In this document: one piece after another, positions 1 through 12,202 of the stretch
Layout: every line of letters begins with the position of its first letter
Numbering within the stretch: the first letter of the stretch is position 1
Source of the DNA: Podospora pseudocomata
Lineage: Eukaryota > Ascomycota > Sordariomycetes > Sordariales > Podosporaceae
NCBI RefSeq assembly: GCF_035222375.1
Contig: NC_085890.1
Span: 2,108,001-2,172,000, forward strand
Length of the DNA stretch: 64,000 bases
Reading direction: 5' to 3'
Made by a program: the position numbers and the translations under genes
Notes under the pieces: model-generated
Databases searched by the model: none
Told to the model about the DNA's origin: nothing
What the model saw: only the letters and a program-made list of their open reading frames with translations

Positions 1-189
1 TTGCTGGATACTATTCCGCCAGAAGGCTACTCACCCCACCAACAAAACAAACCCGCCTGCCCCACTTTGTACCGCTCAATTCCAATCCCTGCTCCTAGTC
101 GCGTCTTCTTATCGCAACACGCGTCTCATGATCGAATATCACCCAGAGCATCATCAATTCCAGTCGAACAACCTCACGAACTACCCAAA

Positions 190-1280
190 ATGGAGGAGGC
201 AATGAAACAGCACTTTTTCCACCACGGAAAACCAGGCGTAAGCTCACGTTATCCCCTCAATCTCTCACATCATGTCCCTCTTATTGACCACTCCCCCAGA
301 CCGACCCCTCAGAAGCCGAAAAATGCCACTGGTGCCAGATTCGTAGTTTCAAAACCCACAAGAAACTTCCCATCACCATCGTTAACGAAGCCAAAGGAGA
401 CGAACGCAAGGAAGTCCTAAATCCAGACTTCAAATTCATCGACCGCTCAATCCCAAGCGACGACGTCCCCATCGCCGGGGCCTCCTTCCGCACCGGCTGC
501 AATTGCGCAGACGACGAGCAGTGCATGTACTCAACATGCGAATGCCTCGACGAAATGGCCCCCGACTCCGACGAGGACATGTCCGACGCCCCCCCAGCTC
601 GTGGCCGCAGGATGCAAAAGTTCCAGTACTACCACTCCGGCACCAAAGCCGGCTTGCTCAAGTCTAGAATCCTCGACAGCCGTGAGCCAATCTATGAGTG
701 TCACGATGGCTGCAGTTGCAGTAAAAACTGTCCGAACCGGGTGGTGGAACGAGGCAGGACGGTGCCGTTGCAGATCTTCCGGACAAAGAATAGAGGATGG
801 GGGGTCAAGTGTCCGGTGGATATCAAGAAGGGGCAGTTTGTGGATAAGTACTTGGGGGAGATCATCACCAGCGAGGAGGCCAACCGCCGGCGAGCTGAGT
901 CGACCATCTCGGATAAAAAGGACGTTTATTTGTTTGCTTTGGACAAATTTTCTGACCCGGATTCACCTGACCCGTTGTTGAGGGCGCCGCCGTTCGAGGT
1001 GGATGGGGAGTGGATGAGTGGGCCGACGAGGTTTATCAACCACAGTTGCGACCCAAATATGCGGATTTTTGCTAGGGTGGGGGATGCGGTGGATAAGCAT
1101 GTTCACGATTTGGCGCTGTTTGCCATCAGAGATATACCGGCGGGAGAGGAGTTGACGTTTGACTATGTGGATGGCGGGTTGGCGGAGGAGGACGCCGGGG
1201 GATTGGTACCGGATGACAAGAAGAAGGATATGACGAAGTGTTTGTGTGGGACGAAGAAGTGTAGGGGGTTCTTATGGTGA
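190..1280 (+). CDS. dim-5: Histone H3 lysine-9 methyltransferase, DIM-5/Clr4 type
   Basis: This enzyme trimethylates H3K9 in the nucleus and, in Neurospora, directs DNA methylation and heterochromatin. Two exons, 190-237 and 300-1280, give 342 aa; the intron has GTAAGC and CAG borders and phase 0. The start is the ATG that gives MEEAMKQHFFHHGKPG, matching the known DIM-5 amino terminus as I remember it; the frame is open further upstream but the match begins here. The cysteine-rich pre-SET zinc cluster begins at C83/C85/C91/C96/C98 and continues in YECHDGCSCSKNC. The SET core has RGWG (about 181-184), NHSCDPN (263-269, cofactor and catalytic pocket) and TFDYV (about 304). The post-SET motif CLCGTKKC (330-337) supplies the last zinc site. 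Length is close to the 318 aa or so of the Neurospora enzyme. All key residues are present, so it looks active. Confidence 0.96.
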
Positions 1281-2543
1281 GTGGATGAACAGGAGAAACA
1301 AACGAACAAAACTGCTTGCTTGACAGGGCAATGATGCCGAAGCCTTCATGTCATGATACGGAGTGGTGTACCTAATGACCAGCGTGCTGCTGGGGCTGCA
1401 TGTGGCTGCTTGCTTGAGAATGCGGGGTGCTCCCCTGAAAAGATCGATCTCGTGGGGCCGCCGTCTCGTCCCGTCATGGATCATGGATGGTAGTGACACA
1501 AATCGGATTCCTTCAAAGTTTGGATGTCCTGATTACGTATCATGAGTGGCTCTGGACCGCATGGCAAGATTAGTAGCCTTGAGGCAAATAGTGAACTGAT
1601 AAGAGCATTGTAGAACCTATCACAATCTGTTGTCCTCGTCACCTTAAAACCTGGTTGATGTGATGCTCTGAGCAATGCCTGTGGAATTGGTTGTCCAATC
1701 AGGACCTAGCTTCCGATGAACAGTGATTTGCTGTTGATGTTCCGGATCCGTGCGCGTGCAGCTGTTCCAACGTCGTCATGGTCTCGTGTCGACGTAAACA
1801 CTGTTTTGGACACGAATGCAAGACATGAGTCTGTCTGGGGCATTGCTGCTTTCCGTATTCTGAAAGCGTTGGAGTCTTGTTGTTGTGAGGTCTGAAATGG
1901 TGGAATATTCCGTGTCTTGTCATCGGCTGACAGGGAAAGGCGGTGCTCCGAGTCTGGGCTCGCCGCTAAGGTTCTAGCCCCGCAAAGCTAGGTCCACTGC
2001 GTGCAGCCGAATGGACCGTGCATCAGGCCGGAGATCGCTGATCTCAGTGGGGGCTTCCAGTTGGCTGGCAGTGACTGACTGGTGTGAGCTCACCACGATA
2101 ACACACACACACACACACACACATCTGGGACCTTTCTTGACCGCATTAGGTCTTCATGCTCCCCATACTGTTGTTGTACATCGACTGGCTGCCCAGGACC
2201 TTGGCTCATGCTCCATGAGGAGGCTGGCAGTTGAGCATCTGTGATCCTACTTCTCTCCACCTCCCACCTCGGGGTCTACCTAGCCTTTCTCTTTTGCCTC
2301 AGCGATACCACGAGCCAATGTCGGCAGCCCATCGCATCGCAACAGCACACACTCATTCCTTCAGCCTTCTCTCTGCTTATTTTCTTAGCAAAGAGCTGAC
2401 TCTTCGTTTCGGACGCCCCCTCTCGCTTTTCCCTCCTCGTCGTCATGAACTAGATATTCAAGCGGCTGGATCGAGCGGCCCACGAGTTGCGAAATCGAGT
2501 GCAGCGGAAACCCCCGCGCCGCCAGCAGCAGCAATCAGATACA
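1281..2543. other. Spacer between dim-5 and the UBTD-like gene
   Basis: It holds the 3' flank of dim-5 and the presumed 5' UTR and promoter of the next gene, plus one AC microsatellite. The last 300 bp are pyrimidine-rich, as expected for a fungal leader. I see no supported gene. Confidence 0.6.
2101..2123. repeat. (AC)11 dinucleotide microsatellite
   Basis: A perfect run of AC repeats in the spacer upstream of the UBTD-like gene, likely to vary in length between strains. Confidence 0.95.
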
Positions 2544-3723
2544 ATGGTATGTGTTGGAGGAAGTTTGTGCTACTGACTTGCCCGTTTAATCCCCTTGTCT
2601 CATCAATTGTCCGAGCCGTGTTTGTTCTCTTTATTGCAACTGCAACTGCCAGACGGCCACCTCCTTTCACATGCCTGCTGATGTTGACCATACAACTAAT
2701 GCGCAATAGGGTTGCTGTCTTTCCCGAGAGGGCGAATCGGGCTCGCCCTACACAACTGGCGGCGGCGCATCTAGTTCCGCGCGAGCAATCAATGAACAGC
2801 CCCAAACAACCCGAGCTCACGTCCACGGTGGACATGATGGGCACGCCTCTGGATCGCGCCGGCGGCATAGACACAGTCAGCAGCCTCTCGACCAACATAT
2901 CAACAAGCCTTTACGACTGCACGAGTGGACCAGCTACAATCGGACGTGGACCTCCAGGGAGCTGCGACAGGAGAGGATAGAGTTCTTCGATACTCGGGTG
3001 ACTGGGCGACAGGAAATCTGGCAAACACTACACGCTGTGCTGGAGGTTTTGTGGGCATCCGCAGAGGCTGTGCGCAATGGGCAGGTTGGGAGGAGAAGTG
3101 AAGATGATGGGCCTAGCGAAGAGGACCCGGCGATAGCACTGGCGACAGCCCAGAGCATTCTCGATGCTGCCGATATCACGCTGCCGACAGGAGACTTGTA
3201 CAATGGGGCCTACGATGCGTTTGGAAACTACTACCAACTACCACATCACATCGTGGCGGATCCAACGAATTTGGAATGGCGGCCAGGCTGGGAACATGAG
3301 GATTTGGATGACACCAAGGCAGACTTGACTGCCGGGGAGGAGACCACCGAGGAACGGGACGACCTCGAAGACGAGGCCGAGAGGAGGCGTGAGGAAAAGG
3401 GCAAGGGGGTGGTTGATGTTAAGGATCTCATCGCCATCAGAGCCAGGCTGAGTGATGGATCGAAAGATGTCAACGTCTCAGTTGGCAAGGGAGACTCTGT
3501 AAGAAGTCTGGCTAGACAGATCGCAGAGGATGCAAATGTGAGCCAACATCTTTTACCCCGGATTTAACCCACCAGACTCCCGCATACTAACAACAAACAG
3601 CTACCTCCCAGCAAGAAGATTCGCATCGCCTACATGGGCAGGGTTCTGAAGGAGAGTACGCCTCTGCTCGAGCAGGGCTACAAGCAGGGTCATGTTGTCA
3701 ATGCTTTAGTGTTCAACCGGTAG
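2544..3723 (+). CDS. Ubiquitin domain-containing protein, UBTD1/UBTD2 (DC-UbP) family
   Basis: In animals UBTD proteins bind ubiquitin and E2 enzymes and shuttle ubiquitin. Three exons, 2544-2546, 2710-3537 and 3601-3723, encode 317 aa. The first exon holds only the ATG; splicing joins it to GGT TGC TGT and creates the start MGCCLS, a typical N-myristoylation plus palmitoylation signal that matches the MGNCVG-like start of animal UBTDs. An upstream domain (about residues 75-175) contains RQEIWQTL, then DPAIALATAQSILDAADITLP, the DC-UbP N-terminal signature. After an acidic charged linker a ubiquitin-like fold runs from about residue 238 to the end, interrupted by the last intron (branch site TACTAAC). 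The protein probably acts at a membrane surface. The domain match is strong; the one-codon first exon is an inference from frame, splice signals and the family start. Confidence 0.9.
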
Positions 3724-4356
3724 GACCGCTGTTCACCGGCGGACGAGCAGACACCCCATCATTTGTTTTCCTCAGGCTCAGAGGTCACCTTACCTGTTCC
3801 GTTTGCCGCTAATAGTCGGTACACTGAACCACTGCCGATCTCTGATTCGTCGCTCCGTCCAAACTGGAATAATCGGAGACGCACACGCACATCTTCGGCC
3901 ATTCGTGCTTTGCATGACCACCTCCAGCGGTTCCAGGAGCGCCGCCAGGAACGTCTTGCCCGTTTGACCGAGGATATTCTGGATGACAGCCGGGCACCTC
4001 TGCTGTATACTGACGCGTCTGCATCTGGTAGAGTCGAGGTGTGGAATCCGTATGCTGGGCTGCTTCCTTATCACGTTGTGCTCTGCCCGACGTGATTTTG
4101 ATGGGGAAACAAACTATTAGCGCCGACATTTCAGCTTGTTTCAAGTCGCTGTAACATTAACGCTCCCATTTTCACCCTAATTCCGACGACCACACGCAAA
4201 CCGACACTCGAGCACAGAACGTTTCAGCCCGCACCCAACGCACCATTACAGCACCATTGACCACCACACCACTGGCCGTCTTGTCACTAGTCTTATACCC
4301 CCCGAAGTTGAAGAGTAGCAGCATGAAACAGGGTGGAAAGCGCATCAAAGTTTAAG

Positions 4357-4379
4357 TTTTTTTTTTTTTTTTTTTTTTT
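4357..4379. repeat. Poly-T tract (T23)
   Basis: A single-base run in the convergent 3' spacer, followed by a C. Confidence 0.9.
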
Positions 4380-4691
4380 CCCAGGAAAGGGGAGGTAGGA
4401 AGTGGGTAGTGGGGGAGGTAGCAAAGCGCAGGTTCTCTTAATTATTTCCATACCAGGAGCCTCGTTTTTCTTGCATTCTTCTCTTGTTGACTGAGTGTAT
4501 GAAGGTGGGAAAGTTTGGCTTCATGTTTTCATGGGACTACCTACTCAACCCAGTCACTGTTTGTTTGATTCATTCTCGAAACGGCGTTTCGCATGGGGCG
4601 GGTAGGGTGCATCAGGGTTCGGGTCGGGTCGGGTCGGGGGGGATGGAAAGATAGTTTTTATTTATCTAGCGGAATACCCAAGTATGATATG

Positions 4692-4725
4692 TTTTTTTTT
4701 TTTTTTTCTTTTTTTTTTTTTTTTT
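4692..4725. repeat. Interrupted poly-T tract (T16-C-T17)
   Basis: A second long T run, broken by one C, in the same convergent spacer. Confidence 0.9.
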
Positions 4726-5106
4726 GGTTTCTTTCCTCAAATGGCTCCCTACCTTGCCCTACGGGGGTATTTTATCGTGATGATAAGCCAAAGTGAAATG
4801 GAATGATAACAAAGTGAAAAGGTTTGATAGAGTCACAAGATGATCTCACATCTTCATATCACCACATCAGAAAACCCAACAAGATAAAAACCACACCCTC
4901 TCTATTTTCCCCAACCCCTATCCCGTCCGACTGACTGACTGATTGCTAACCCCTACCTAGACAAACAAACCCAACAAAGTACCTTTTTGCAAAGCGCTTC
5001 AACAAGCTGAACAAACAAACAAACAAACAAGAAAACTGTTCATTACAGCCTTTTATCACTCACTTCAAAAATCCCCATTCCTGCTCTAATACTATCATTT
5101 CCACCC

Positions 5107-8039
5107 TTACGCAGCACTCCCAATCTTATTCAACCCCTTCAAACTCCCCAAACTCAACGCCAGCCCCTGCGACCTACTCCGTATCCTCAAAAATCCCGTA
5201 ATCGGCCCATCCTCACCCTCCTTCTCAATGCTCAAGTTGGCCAGGGCATCCTCACCTAATTTCCCTCATCGTCAGCATCATCATCTCACCCATGATCAAG
5301 AAACAAAAACTTACCAAACACACTCCTAGCATACAAATTCGCGCTCAAAAACTGGCAATCCCCCTTCAAGCTCGCCTCGGGCGTCAGGCAGTTCATATTC
5401 GTGCATGCCATCAGCTGGTCCAAAAAGTCCCTCAGCGTCTTGGCCTTGCTGTTGATGTTAACCTTGTTCTCCCACTCAAACTCGGTCCACATGGTCCTGA
5501 ACTGTGTCTCGCTGCACGTGGCAGGCTGGATGTAGTCCATAATGTCAACGTGCAGGTCATTCAGAATAACGACGTTCGTGTCGGTGGAGTGGGCGCCCTC
5601 GTAGACAACATTGCCGAAAATGACACCCGTGTCGGTGGACGAGACCTTGATGGTGCACTGCACGTTGTGGAAGTCGTGGGGGCCGAGGGACTGGCTTGTT
5701 GGTCTCTCAACCACCTTGAGGTCACCGAGAGTGGCAAACTCAACCGAGAGGTTCTGGAGCGTGTCGGTTGTCTGATTGACGAGGAGGACGTCAAGAATGA
5801 TGTCGAATTGGTGCACCTTGACATAGGCTTCCGCGTAGACAGGGTCGGAAAAACCGGTGAGCTGAACCACACGGCTGAGCTTCCCCGACAAATCCTCGCC
5901 CGCACCGCTGTCACCGCCAGCGGCGCGCTCAAGGTCAAGCTCAACTGTGTCCTCGCCACCGCCGGTGTTCTTCTTGGAGAGCTGACGGATAGAGACCACA
6001 TCGTCAACCTGAATGGCCAACTTGGCCTTCTCGTGAGCAGCCTTGGCCTCGCGCTTCTTCTCCTCGACTTGGACCATGGCGCGGAAGGCCTTGCGGGTGT
6101 CTTCGAGGTAGACAGTTTCGAGCTCCTTGTGCTGCTTGAACTCGGCAAGCGAGCGCACACAGCTCATGATGCGGTCAACCGAGTCCTCATCAATGGGAGC
6201 CTTGACGAATTGGGATTGACCAACACGGATGACGGAAATCATGATAAGCATAGCCTCTGCCTTGAGGGCATTGGTGCGAGACTCGGCCGAGCCAACTTCC
6301 GAGTAGCGCATGACCAACTTTGTGAGAGTCGAGGCAAGGACGCTGGCGAGATAGTAATCGCCATCGAGAATGAGCTGGCGAAGAGGTGGTTTTTGAGAGG
6401 CCTTGACAGCTTCGAGCTTGGCAGCAGCGGCAGACTGGCTGGTAAGGGCAGTCTCAGTCGCATATGTGCCATCAGCGTTAACCTTGCGCGAAGTGGCGGC
6501 CGGCTTGGGGTGTCCATTGGTCTGCTCCTGTTCCTTGTTCTCCTCCTCGCTGTGCATGTTATCCAGCAACCGTTGCTCGGAAGCCAAGATGGGGATTTCA
6601 CCCAAGCTAGCCCTGATGCCTTTCCAGGCATCACGGATATCCTTCTCCTCAAGAGAGTACTCGCCAATGATCCACAGAATGCCCCGGTATACCTTGCCGG
6701 CACGGACCTCCTTCAGGGTGTCGACTAGCCTGGACACAATGGTTGGGCGCAGCGCTGGGAATTTCTCCACGACCTCCTTGACAAAGTTGATGACATCGAC
6801 GGCGGAGGCATTGTTGAAGTCGGCAATAAACTCCATCAAAAGCTCCACAACGCTGGCGGCCACCTCGGAGAACTTGACGGCGCACTGGTGAATAGAGTGG
6901 ATAAGCAGTTGGCGATACTCACTGTTCTTCTCGTATTCTTGGTCGACAGTCTTGGACAGCTCCTTCTTGAGGAGCAGGACAACCTCCTCAACATTCTTGC
7001 TGGAAACCATCTCCAGCGCAATCTCGAGGGCCTTCTTGCGCACATCAATATCCGGGCTGGAAAGAACGCGCAAAATCTCCATGATCAAGTCGTCCAAGAT
7101 GCCCTCGTTTCTTTGGCGGAGCTGGTCGACGCGATCCAGCACGATAAGCTTAACATTGTTGTCGGCCTCCTTGATGGCAAGCTCAATGAATTTGCTGGCG
7201 GCAGCCTTGACGGCCACAGGGTTGTTGGTAAGGGCCGTCAACGAAGAAGCAGCTTCGTAGACGACGGTGGATGTGTTGGACTCCAGCAGGTCAAAGATCA
7301 GGTGCAGATATTTGGTCTTGTTCTGAGAGTTCTGGATGGCGTCCTTCCTGATGAACTCGAGCTCAACCAACTGCAGGAGTTCCTCTGCATTCGGGATGCC
7401 ATCAAAGACAGAGCTAAGGTACGCCAGCGCCTTGCCGTGGTCGATGCTGGCAAGCGCAGCAAAACCGTTCCTCTTGCATGTGGGATCGCTCTCGCCTTCC
7501 AGGAATGTGGCAATGAGGTCTGCGGCATCGGGGATCAGGGAGGGCGAGTGTTGGAAGATGGATGCGACGGCAAAGACGGCGTTCTTTCGTACGTAGGCAT
7601 GGCGATGTTCGAGGCATGATCGGGCTGAGGAGAGGAGGGGCTCGAGAAGCTCTGGTTCGCGAAGTTTGCAGAGGAAACGTAATGTGTTACCGCGGATGTA
7701 CTCGTTCGGGTGTTGCAAGTCGTTCCGGATACCGTTGCATACTAGAATATACTCCTGCTTCAGCTTGCCTTGGGCATCAAGCTTCGGGCAGATCTCGTAG
7801 TAGAAATAGAGGAGCTTCTTTAGAGGCTTCGACTTGGACGGCATGACGAATCGGATGATGTGCATGAGCAATTGCGGCATAGGATCGCCATTGAGCATGA
7901 TGGTCAAGATGCGCCTCATGGTATCGAGCTTGGACTCATCGGTGCCCTTCTCGAGCTGTGTCTTGAGCTCCTGCAATGTCGGTGTGCCATCGATGGAGTT
8001 GTCCTTCACTAACGTATATGCATTTTCGAGAAAGGACAT
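5107..8039 (-). CDS. sec26: Coatomer subunit beta (beta-COP)
   Basis: Beta-COP is part of the F-subcomplex of the COPI coat, which buds retrograde vesicles from the Golgi. Two exons, 5315-8039 and 5107-5255 on the minus strand, encode 957 aa, the usual length for Sec26. The large exon starts [15 protein letters not shown] and forms an adaptin-type alpha-solenoid over roughly residues 1-540. A charged linker follows, then the appendage region with [15 protein letters not shown] and the family hallmark [13 protein letters not shown]. The final intron (GTAAGT donor, TTAG acceptor) separates the last 49 codons, which end [11 protein letters not shown]. Divergent from mago, sharing a 0.67 kb promoter spacer. 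A long open frame on the opposite strand (5292-6728) is only its antisense shadow. Confidence 0.97.
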
Positions 8040-8713
8040 GATGGGCGAACGGGGGCGGCAACGTGCCGTGGAAAACTCGGGAGAGTGTTGGATGGGTGGT
8101 TGTGTTTGCGAGTTAGGGTGGAATTATTGGTGTTGACCCCGTATGGGTAGTAATTATTGCTGAGGGGCGGAAAAGATAGGGGAGTTGTTTCGTGGCTCCT
8201 GAGCTCCTGCAGAATAACAGCCCAGTAACAAACAAGTTGTTTGCCTAATACCGGCCTGTGCAAGTAACCCCTGACGCCAAATGCTCGCTCGTAAAGAATT
8301 CGTTTGGTGGTTCAGAATGGACCTGCAGAGGCGAGCTGTCGTTGTGTAGGTGGCCGCTGGGGGTGAAATCGGGCAGCGGAGCTTCACCTTTCTCTGGGCG
8401 AATGTGGTCACAGTTGGTGAGAGTCGGTCAATATCAACGGCGGTGCCTGTCTTGGGAGATGTGGCATTTGGGGGACTGGGTAGCTGGCCTATCGTAGCTC
8501 TCAGCCAGCTGGCGCCAAGCGGCAGCCGGGCAGGGAGTTGCTCAATCACGTGAAGCTGCGACAAGCATTTGGTGGGGTCCCCAATGATGCCCCGCCGATG
8601 CTCTTGTGCAAGTCGCGGCTTCGACGGCCACCAGGGTTCCCAATTAAAGATTCCCGCGTTGTCGCTGTCGTCAACTGAATTGTTGGAAAGCAAGTCAACA
8701 CCCACCACCCAAC
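8040..8713. other. Divergent promoter spacer between sec26 and mago
   Basis: This 674 bp must contain both promoters and 5' UTRs. No open frame with coding character and no sharp known motif was recognised. Confidence 0.55.
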
Positions 8714-9465
8714 ATGTCTTCCACAAACGAGCCATTCTATATTCGCTACTAGTACGGCAAACAGCATTTATTCAACATTTGGTCCTTTGGCTAACCTGGA
8801 CATAGCTCTGGCCATCAAGGTCGTTTCGGGCACGAATTCTTGGGTACGTCTTGTCGCAATGATGATTTTCCGAACGGGGAAGACTAATATTTTCTATTTC
8901 TTAGAATTCGATTTCCGCGTGGTCGGAGATGGTCGCAGTGCCACAGCCCGCTATGCAAACAACTCGAACTACAGGAATGATAGCCTCATTCGCAAAGAAA
9001 GTACGGCACATCCCATGACCTAAACCGCAACCCTGGGACGGACCGACTGACGAGATTGGGACGATAGTGTTTGTGAGCTCACTAGTTGTCGATGAGATCA
9101 AGCGCATTGTCAAGTCGAGCGAAATTATGAAGTACGCAAACCAAGGCTGGAAGCCTTGCATAAACCAGAGGCTGACAGTTACCTAGGGAAGATGACGGAA
9201 AGTGGCCTACCAAGAACAAGGACGGAAGGCAAGAGCTGGAGATTCGGCTTGGAAACGATCACATTTCCTTCGAGGTATGAAGTACCCCATTAGCAGTTTT
9301 GATGCCCAGCTAACGGTCCCCCAGACCGCCAAAATTGGCTCGATCAACGACGTAACGGATTCTGCCGACCCAGAAGGCTTGCGAGTATTTTACTACCTCG
9401 TGCAAGATCTCAAGGCCCTCGTCTTCAGTCTCATCGCCCTTCACTTCAAGATTAAACCAATCTGA
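8714..9465 (+). CDS. mago: Mago nashi, exon junction complex core subunit
   Basis: Mago pairs with Y14/RBM8 and locks eIF4A3 onto spliced mRNA. Six exons, 8714-8751, 8806-8843, 8905-9000, 9068-9131, 9187-9274 and 9325-9465, give 154 aa, close to the 146 aa of animals. Every junction keeps phase. The spliced product contains the near-invariant motifs [25 protein letters not shown] and [10 protein letters not shown], then [15 protein letters not shown], and ends HFKIKPI. Five introns in so short a gene is unusually dense for this window, and four of the five donors are GTACG-type. Since Mago itself marks exon junctions, possible splicing feedback is a fair guess, but nothing in the sequence proves it. 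Confidence 0.96.
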
Positions 9466-10883
9466 TTTACCTACCGCCTGGTATTCGATGAACCTGGGGA
9501 CGGAGATGGGACACGATGGCCAATTCGAGAGTTGTGCCTCTTGACAGGAAAACAGGGCAGCCCACAGGGTTGACTCCCCTACCAAGCCTGGAATATGGAT
9601 TTGAGAAAAATGGGTTACGGAGATATAAGGTTGTCTTGCATCTTCAAAAGTAGAGATGTCTGGGAGCTGTCAATGAGGCCGGAGTTGGGTGCGAGCCAAT
9701 CATGAATTCTTACCGGATGGAGGCTGGAGCTGGGAGATACCCCAATGAATAGTAGAACGCTTACGACTGGCTGTTTGTCCCTTATAAATATTCAGCTCAG
9801 CAGCTAATGCTGAAGGCGAATGAAAGAAACCCAATCATTCGTGAACAGCTGTGGTGAAATGCGGGTGTGAGCTCAGTCACCGCCACATTCGGTGGTGTCG
9901 ACGTCCAGATTCGGATGCTGGCAGACCCTGTACAGACAGGTCTGTCAGACCTACAGATGTCAATAGGATGCACGATCTAGGGTCCGGGTGGGGAGAGGAT
10001 GTGTCACAGCCATCCATGTCTTGGATACTTTGCCAACATCGTCTATAAAAGTAGACATACTGGAGCTGGTTGCTCAGCTGCGGGAAGTTTTGAAGGTCTC
10101 AGAAGACGATGACAATGGAACTGGGTTTGCCCTTTGACAAGTAAAAACCGGGGCCACCCTGCCAAGCCAGCCTCCCGCGACGCTCTGCAAGTGAGGTGTG
10201 GACAATTCCCTTGAAGACGTCTGTCTAACGTCTAACCACCGGGAATTCCATCCGTTCCCTACCTACCTTTCCCAAGGTACCTGTTCCTAGGTCTATCAAG
10301 CCCTTGCCTCTCCCATCAGCATCCATCAGTGTTCTCGAATCCTGTTCCCGAACTCTTCCCATCTAGCCCCTCCAAATTCTCAAGGTCTCAACCACAGCGC
10401 CCACTCCTTGGCTTGACCCCACGGAATCACAGCACCGCGCGCCCGTGCCCTTCCCCGCGAAAGCAGCTCCGTGGCACTGAATTGAAGCTCCACCACTCCG
10501 CGATCCGCCCACGAGACCATCGGCAACTGTCATCCGTCGCCGCTTCAACCCGTTCGTTCACGCCCAACGACCACGGACGGCCCCCGGCCGTTTTGTTCAT
10601 CGCTCCCGTCGCCGCGACAATCGCAAACTCTCTCTGGCAGTGTGCCAACACACAGCGCCGCTGGCTGGTGCATCCAGCAAATCCAGAATCTAGATTCTTG
10701 GCCTGCCTTTGCCCTGTTGGGCTAGTGCCTAGCCAAGGGTCCCTTTCCCTCCCACGCTCGCGCGCCTATCTCCACAACCACAGTGTCCCCCCCGGTTGCG
10801 CATCGGCCATCAGTACAACATCTCAACCACCCCGTCGCCGATACCGTTCCTCTGTCTTTTAAACTCACGTAGCTGACAAGAAC
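9466..10883. other. Promoter and long leader region upstream of gid4
   Basis: About 1.4 kb without a supported gene. The last 600 bp are rich in C and CT runs, typical of a long 5' UTR. A frame open from 10,329 to 10,862 begins with GTG rather than ATG and ends 21 bases before the gid4 start; it was not called. Confidence 0.55.
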
Positions 10884-12202
10884 ATGCCCACGCCCTCGTC
10901 GAGCGCGCCCGAACCCCAGTCGCCTCGTTCTTTCTCCTTCTCATCATGTCCTGATCCTGAGGAGCTGCTGTCTAACATGCCGTCCACATCCCACTCCCAA
11001 CTGCCCCCAGCTCTGTCTCCGCAGTCGCCCGAGTCACCACAATCGCCCTCGAGCTGGCATCCCCGCCCCCCGGTTGCCTACGAAACAGATGTCAACATGA
11101 CGAACGAACCTATTGCGGCGCAGTCTCCGCGATCAGCCACCATGTCACCGCAGCCTCTGTCGGAGAGACCCCTTCCGGAACCAGAGTTCGAAGTCGAAGG
11201 GACGGTGCCCGTGCCAGATCAGCCAGATGAATCACAGAAGCAACCTGACCAGGATGAGGAGATGGTTAGCCCTGAGAATGATGCCAGTGGTGGTGGCAAT
11301 ACTGGCGAAGGAGCGGTCGCAAGACCACCAAACACAACAATGGGGGAATCATCGAGTAGGAGGAGGTCAAGATGTGAAAAACAATCTCCGGTTGTCGGGG
11401 AGCTTTACGAGGTGGATATCTGGGGGCCAGTAGGGAACGGCCCTCGATGGGTTGAGGACAGAGGGCTAGTGGGACTGGGGCACGAGTTCTCTCTCATGAG
11501 GTCCATACCAACCACGCCTTCGTCCTTCTTGCGGCCGGGAAGCAAGTTTGAGGGGTCTCAGGAATCGGAGCGACAACGGTACGATGTAGAGGTGGAAATC
11601 AAATACGTCGACATGCGCGAGTCGTTTTTGTGTGGTTATCTGAAGATTCAGGGTATGACAAGCTTTCCTTTCAAGAGACCACGGAGTGGGCCGCTAATAC
11701 GGGTTCTACAGGTTTGACCGATGACCACCCAACACTTACGACCTATTTTGAAGGCGAGATTATCGGCCCCAAGTACGGCTTCATCACACAACACCCAACA
11801 TGGGGCGCAACAGACAAGATTGATCTCTCCCATTGGGGAAAGTTTGCGCCTTTCCGTCCCTATGCTAAGCAAGCGCGTAAGGGCGGTCAGATCCTGGTCA
11901 AGGACATGGCCCAGCGGGAGAACATCTTCATGCGGTGGAAAGAGCACTTTCTTGTGCCCGACCACCGGGTGAGGACGATCAACGGGGCCAGTTTTGAGGG
12001 GTTCTATTACATTTGCTTTAATCAGGTGAAGGGGGAGGTGAGCGGGATCTACTTTCACAGCAAGAGTGAAAAGTGAGTTGCTCTAGACCAGACTGATACT
12101 TGTGATTCTGTCATATGCTGACACACACTATTCAGGTTTCAACGGCTAGAGCTGAGACATGTACCCAACAAGGGGTGTTATGGCGCCGTGGAGTTCAGAT
12201 GA
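10884..12202 (+). CDS. gid4: GID4/Vid24, substrate receptor of the GID/CTLH ubiquitin ligase
   Basis: Gid4 recognises N-terminal proline degrons and brings gluconeogenic enzymes such as fructose-1,6-bisphosphatase to the GID E3 ligase when glucose returns. Exons 10,884-11,652, 11,712-12,072 and 12,136-12,202 encode 398 aa. Residues 1 to about 210 are low complexity, rich in Pro, Ser and acidic residues with many SP sites, so probably disordered and perhaps phosphorylated. The Vid24 beta-barrel domain runs from about 214 to the end, with LRPGSKFEG, a segment ending in [28 protein letters not shown] across the first intron, FYYICFN and the terminal CYGAVEFR. The barrel is complete; the disordered N-terminal extension is what makes it longer than a minimal Vid24 domain. 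Confidence 0.95.

Larger units (their letters stand above)
3724..5106. other. Convergent spacer between the UBTD-like gene and sec26
   Basis: It holds the 3' flanks of two converging genes. Two long T tracts and AT-rich stretches are present. An open frame near 3763-4095 lacks any ATG and was not called. Confidence 0.6.

Noticed and set aside
3763-4095. 110-codon frame after the UBTD-like gene
   Set aside because: Begins with TTG and contains no ATG. A short LYTDASASG stretch looked RNase H-like but nothing around it supports that.
5292-6728. 478-codon plus-strand open frame
   Set aside because: Exactly antisense to sec26; codon bias of the real gene keeps the opposite frame open. No family resemblance.
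10329-10862. 177-codon frame ahead of gid4
   Set aside because: Starts with GTG, is low complexity and lies in the probable gid4 leader; no ATG-initiated upstream ORF of that size.
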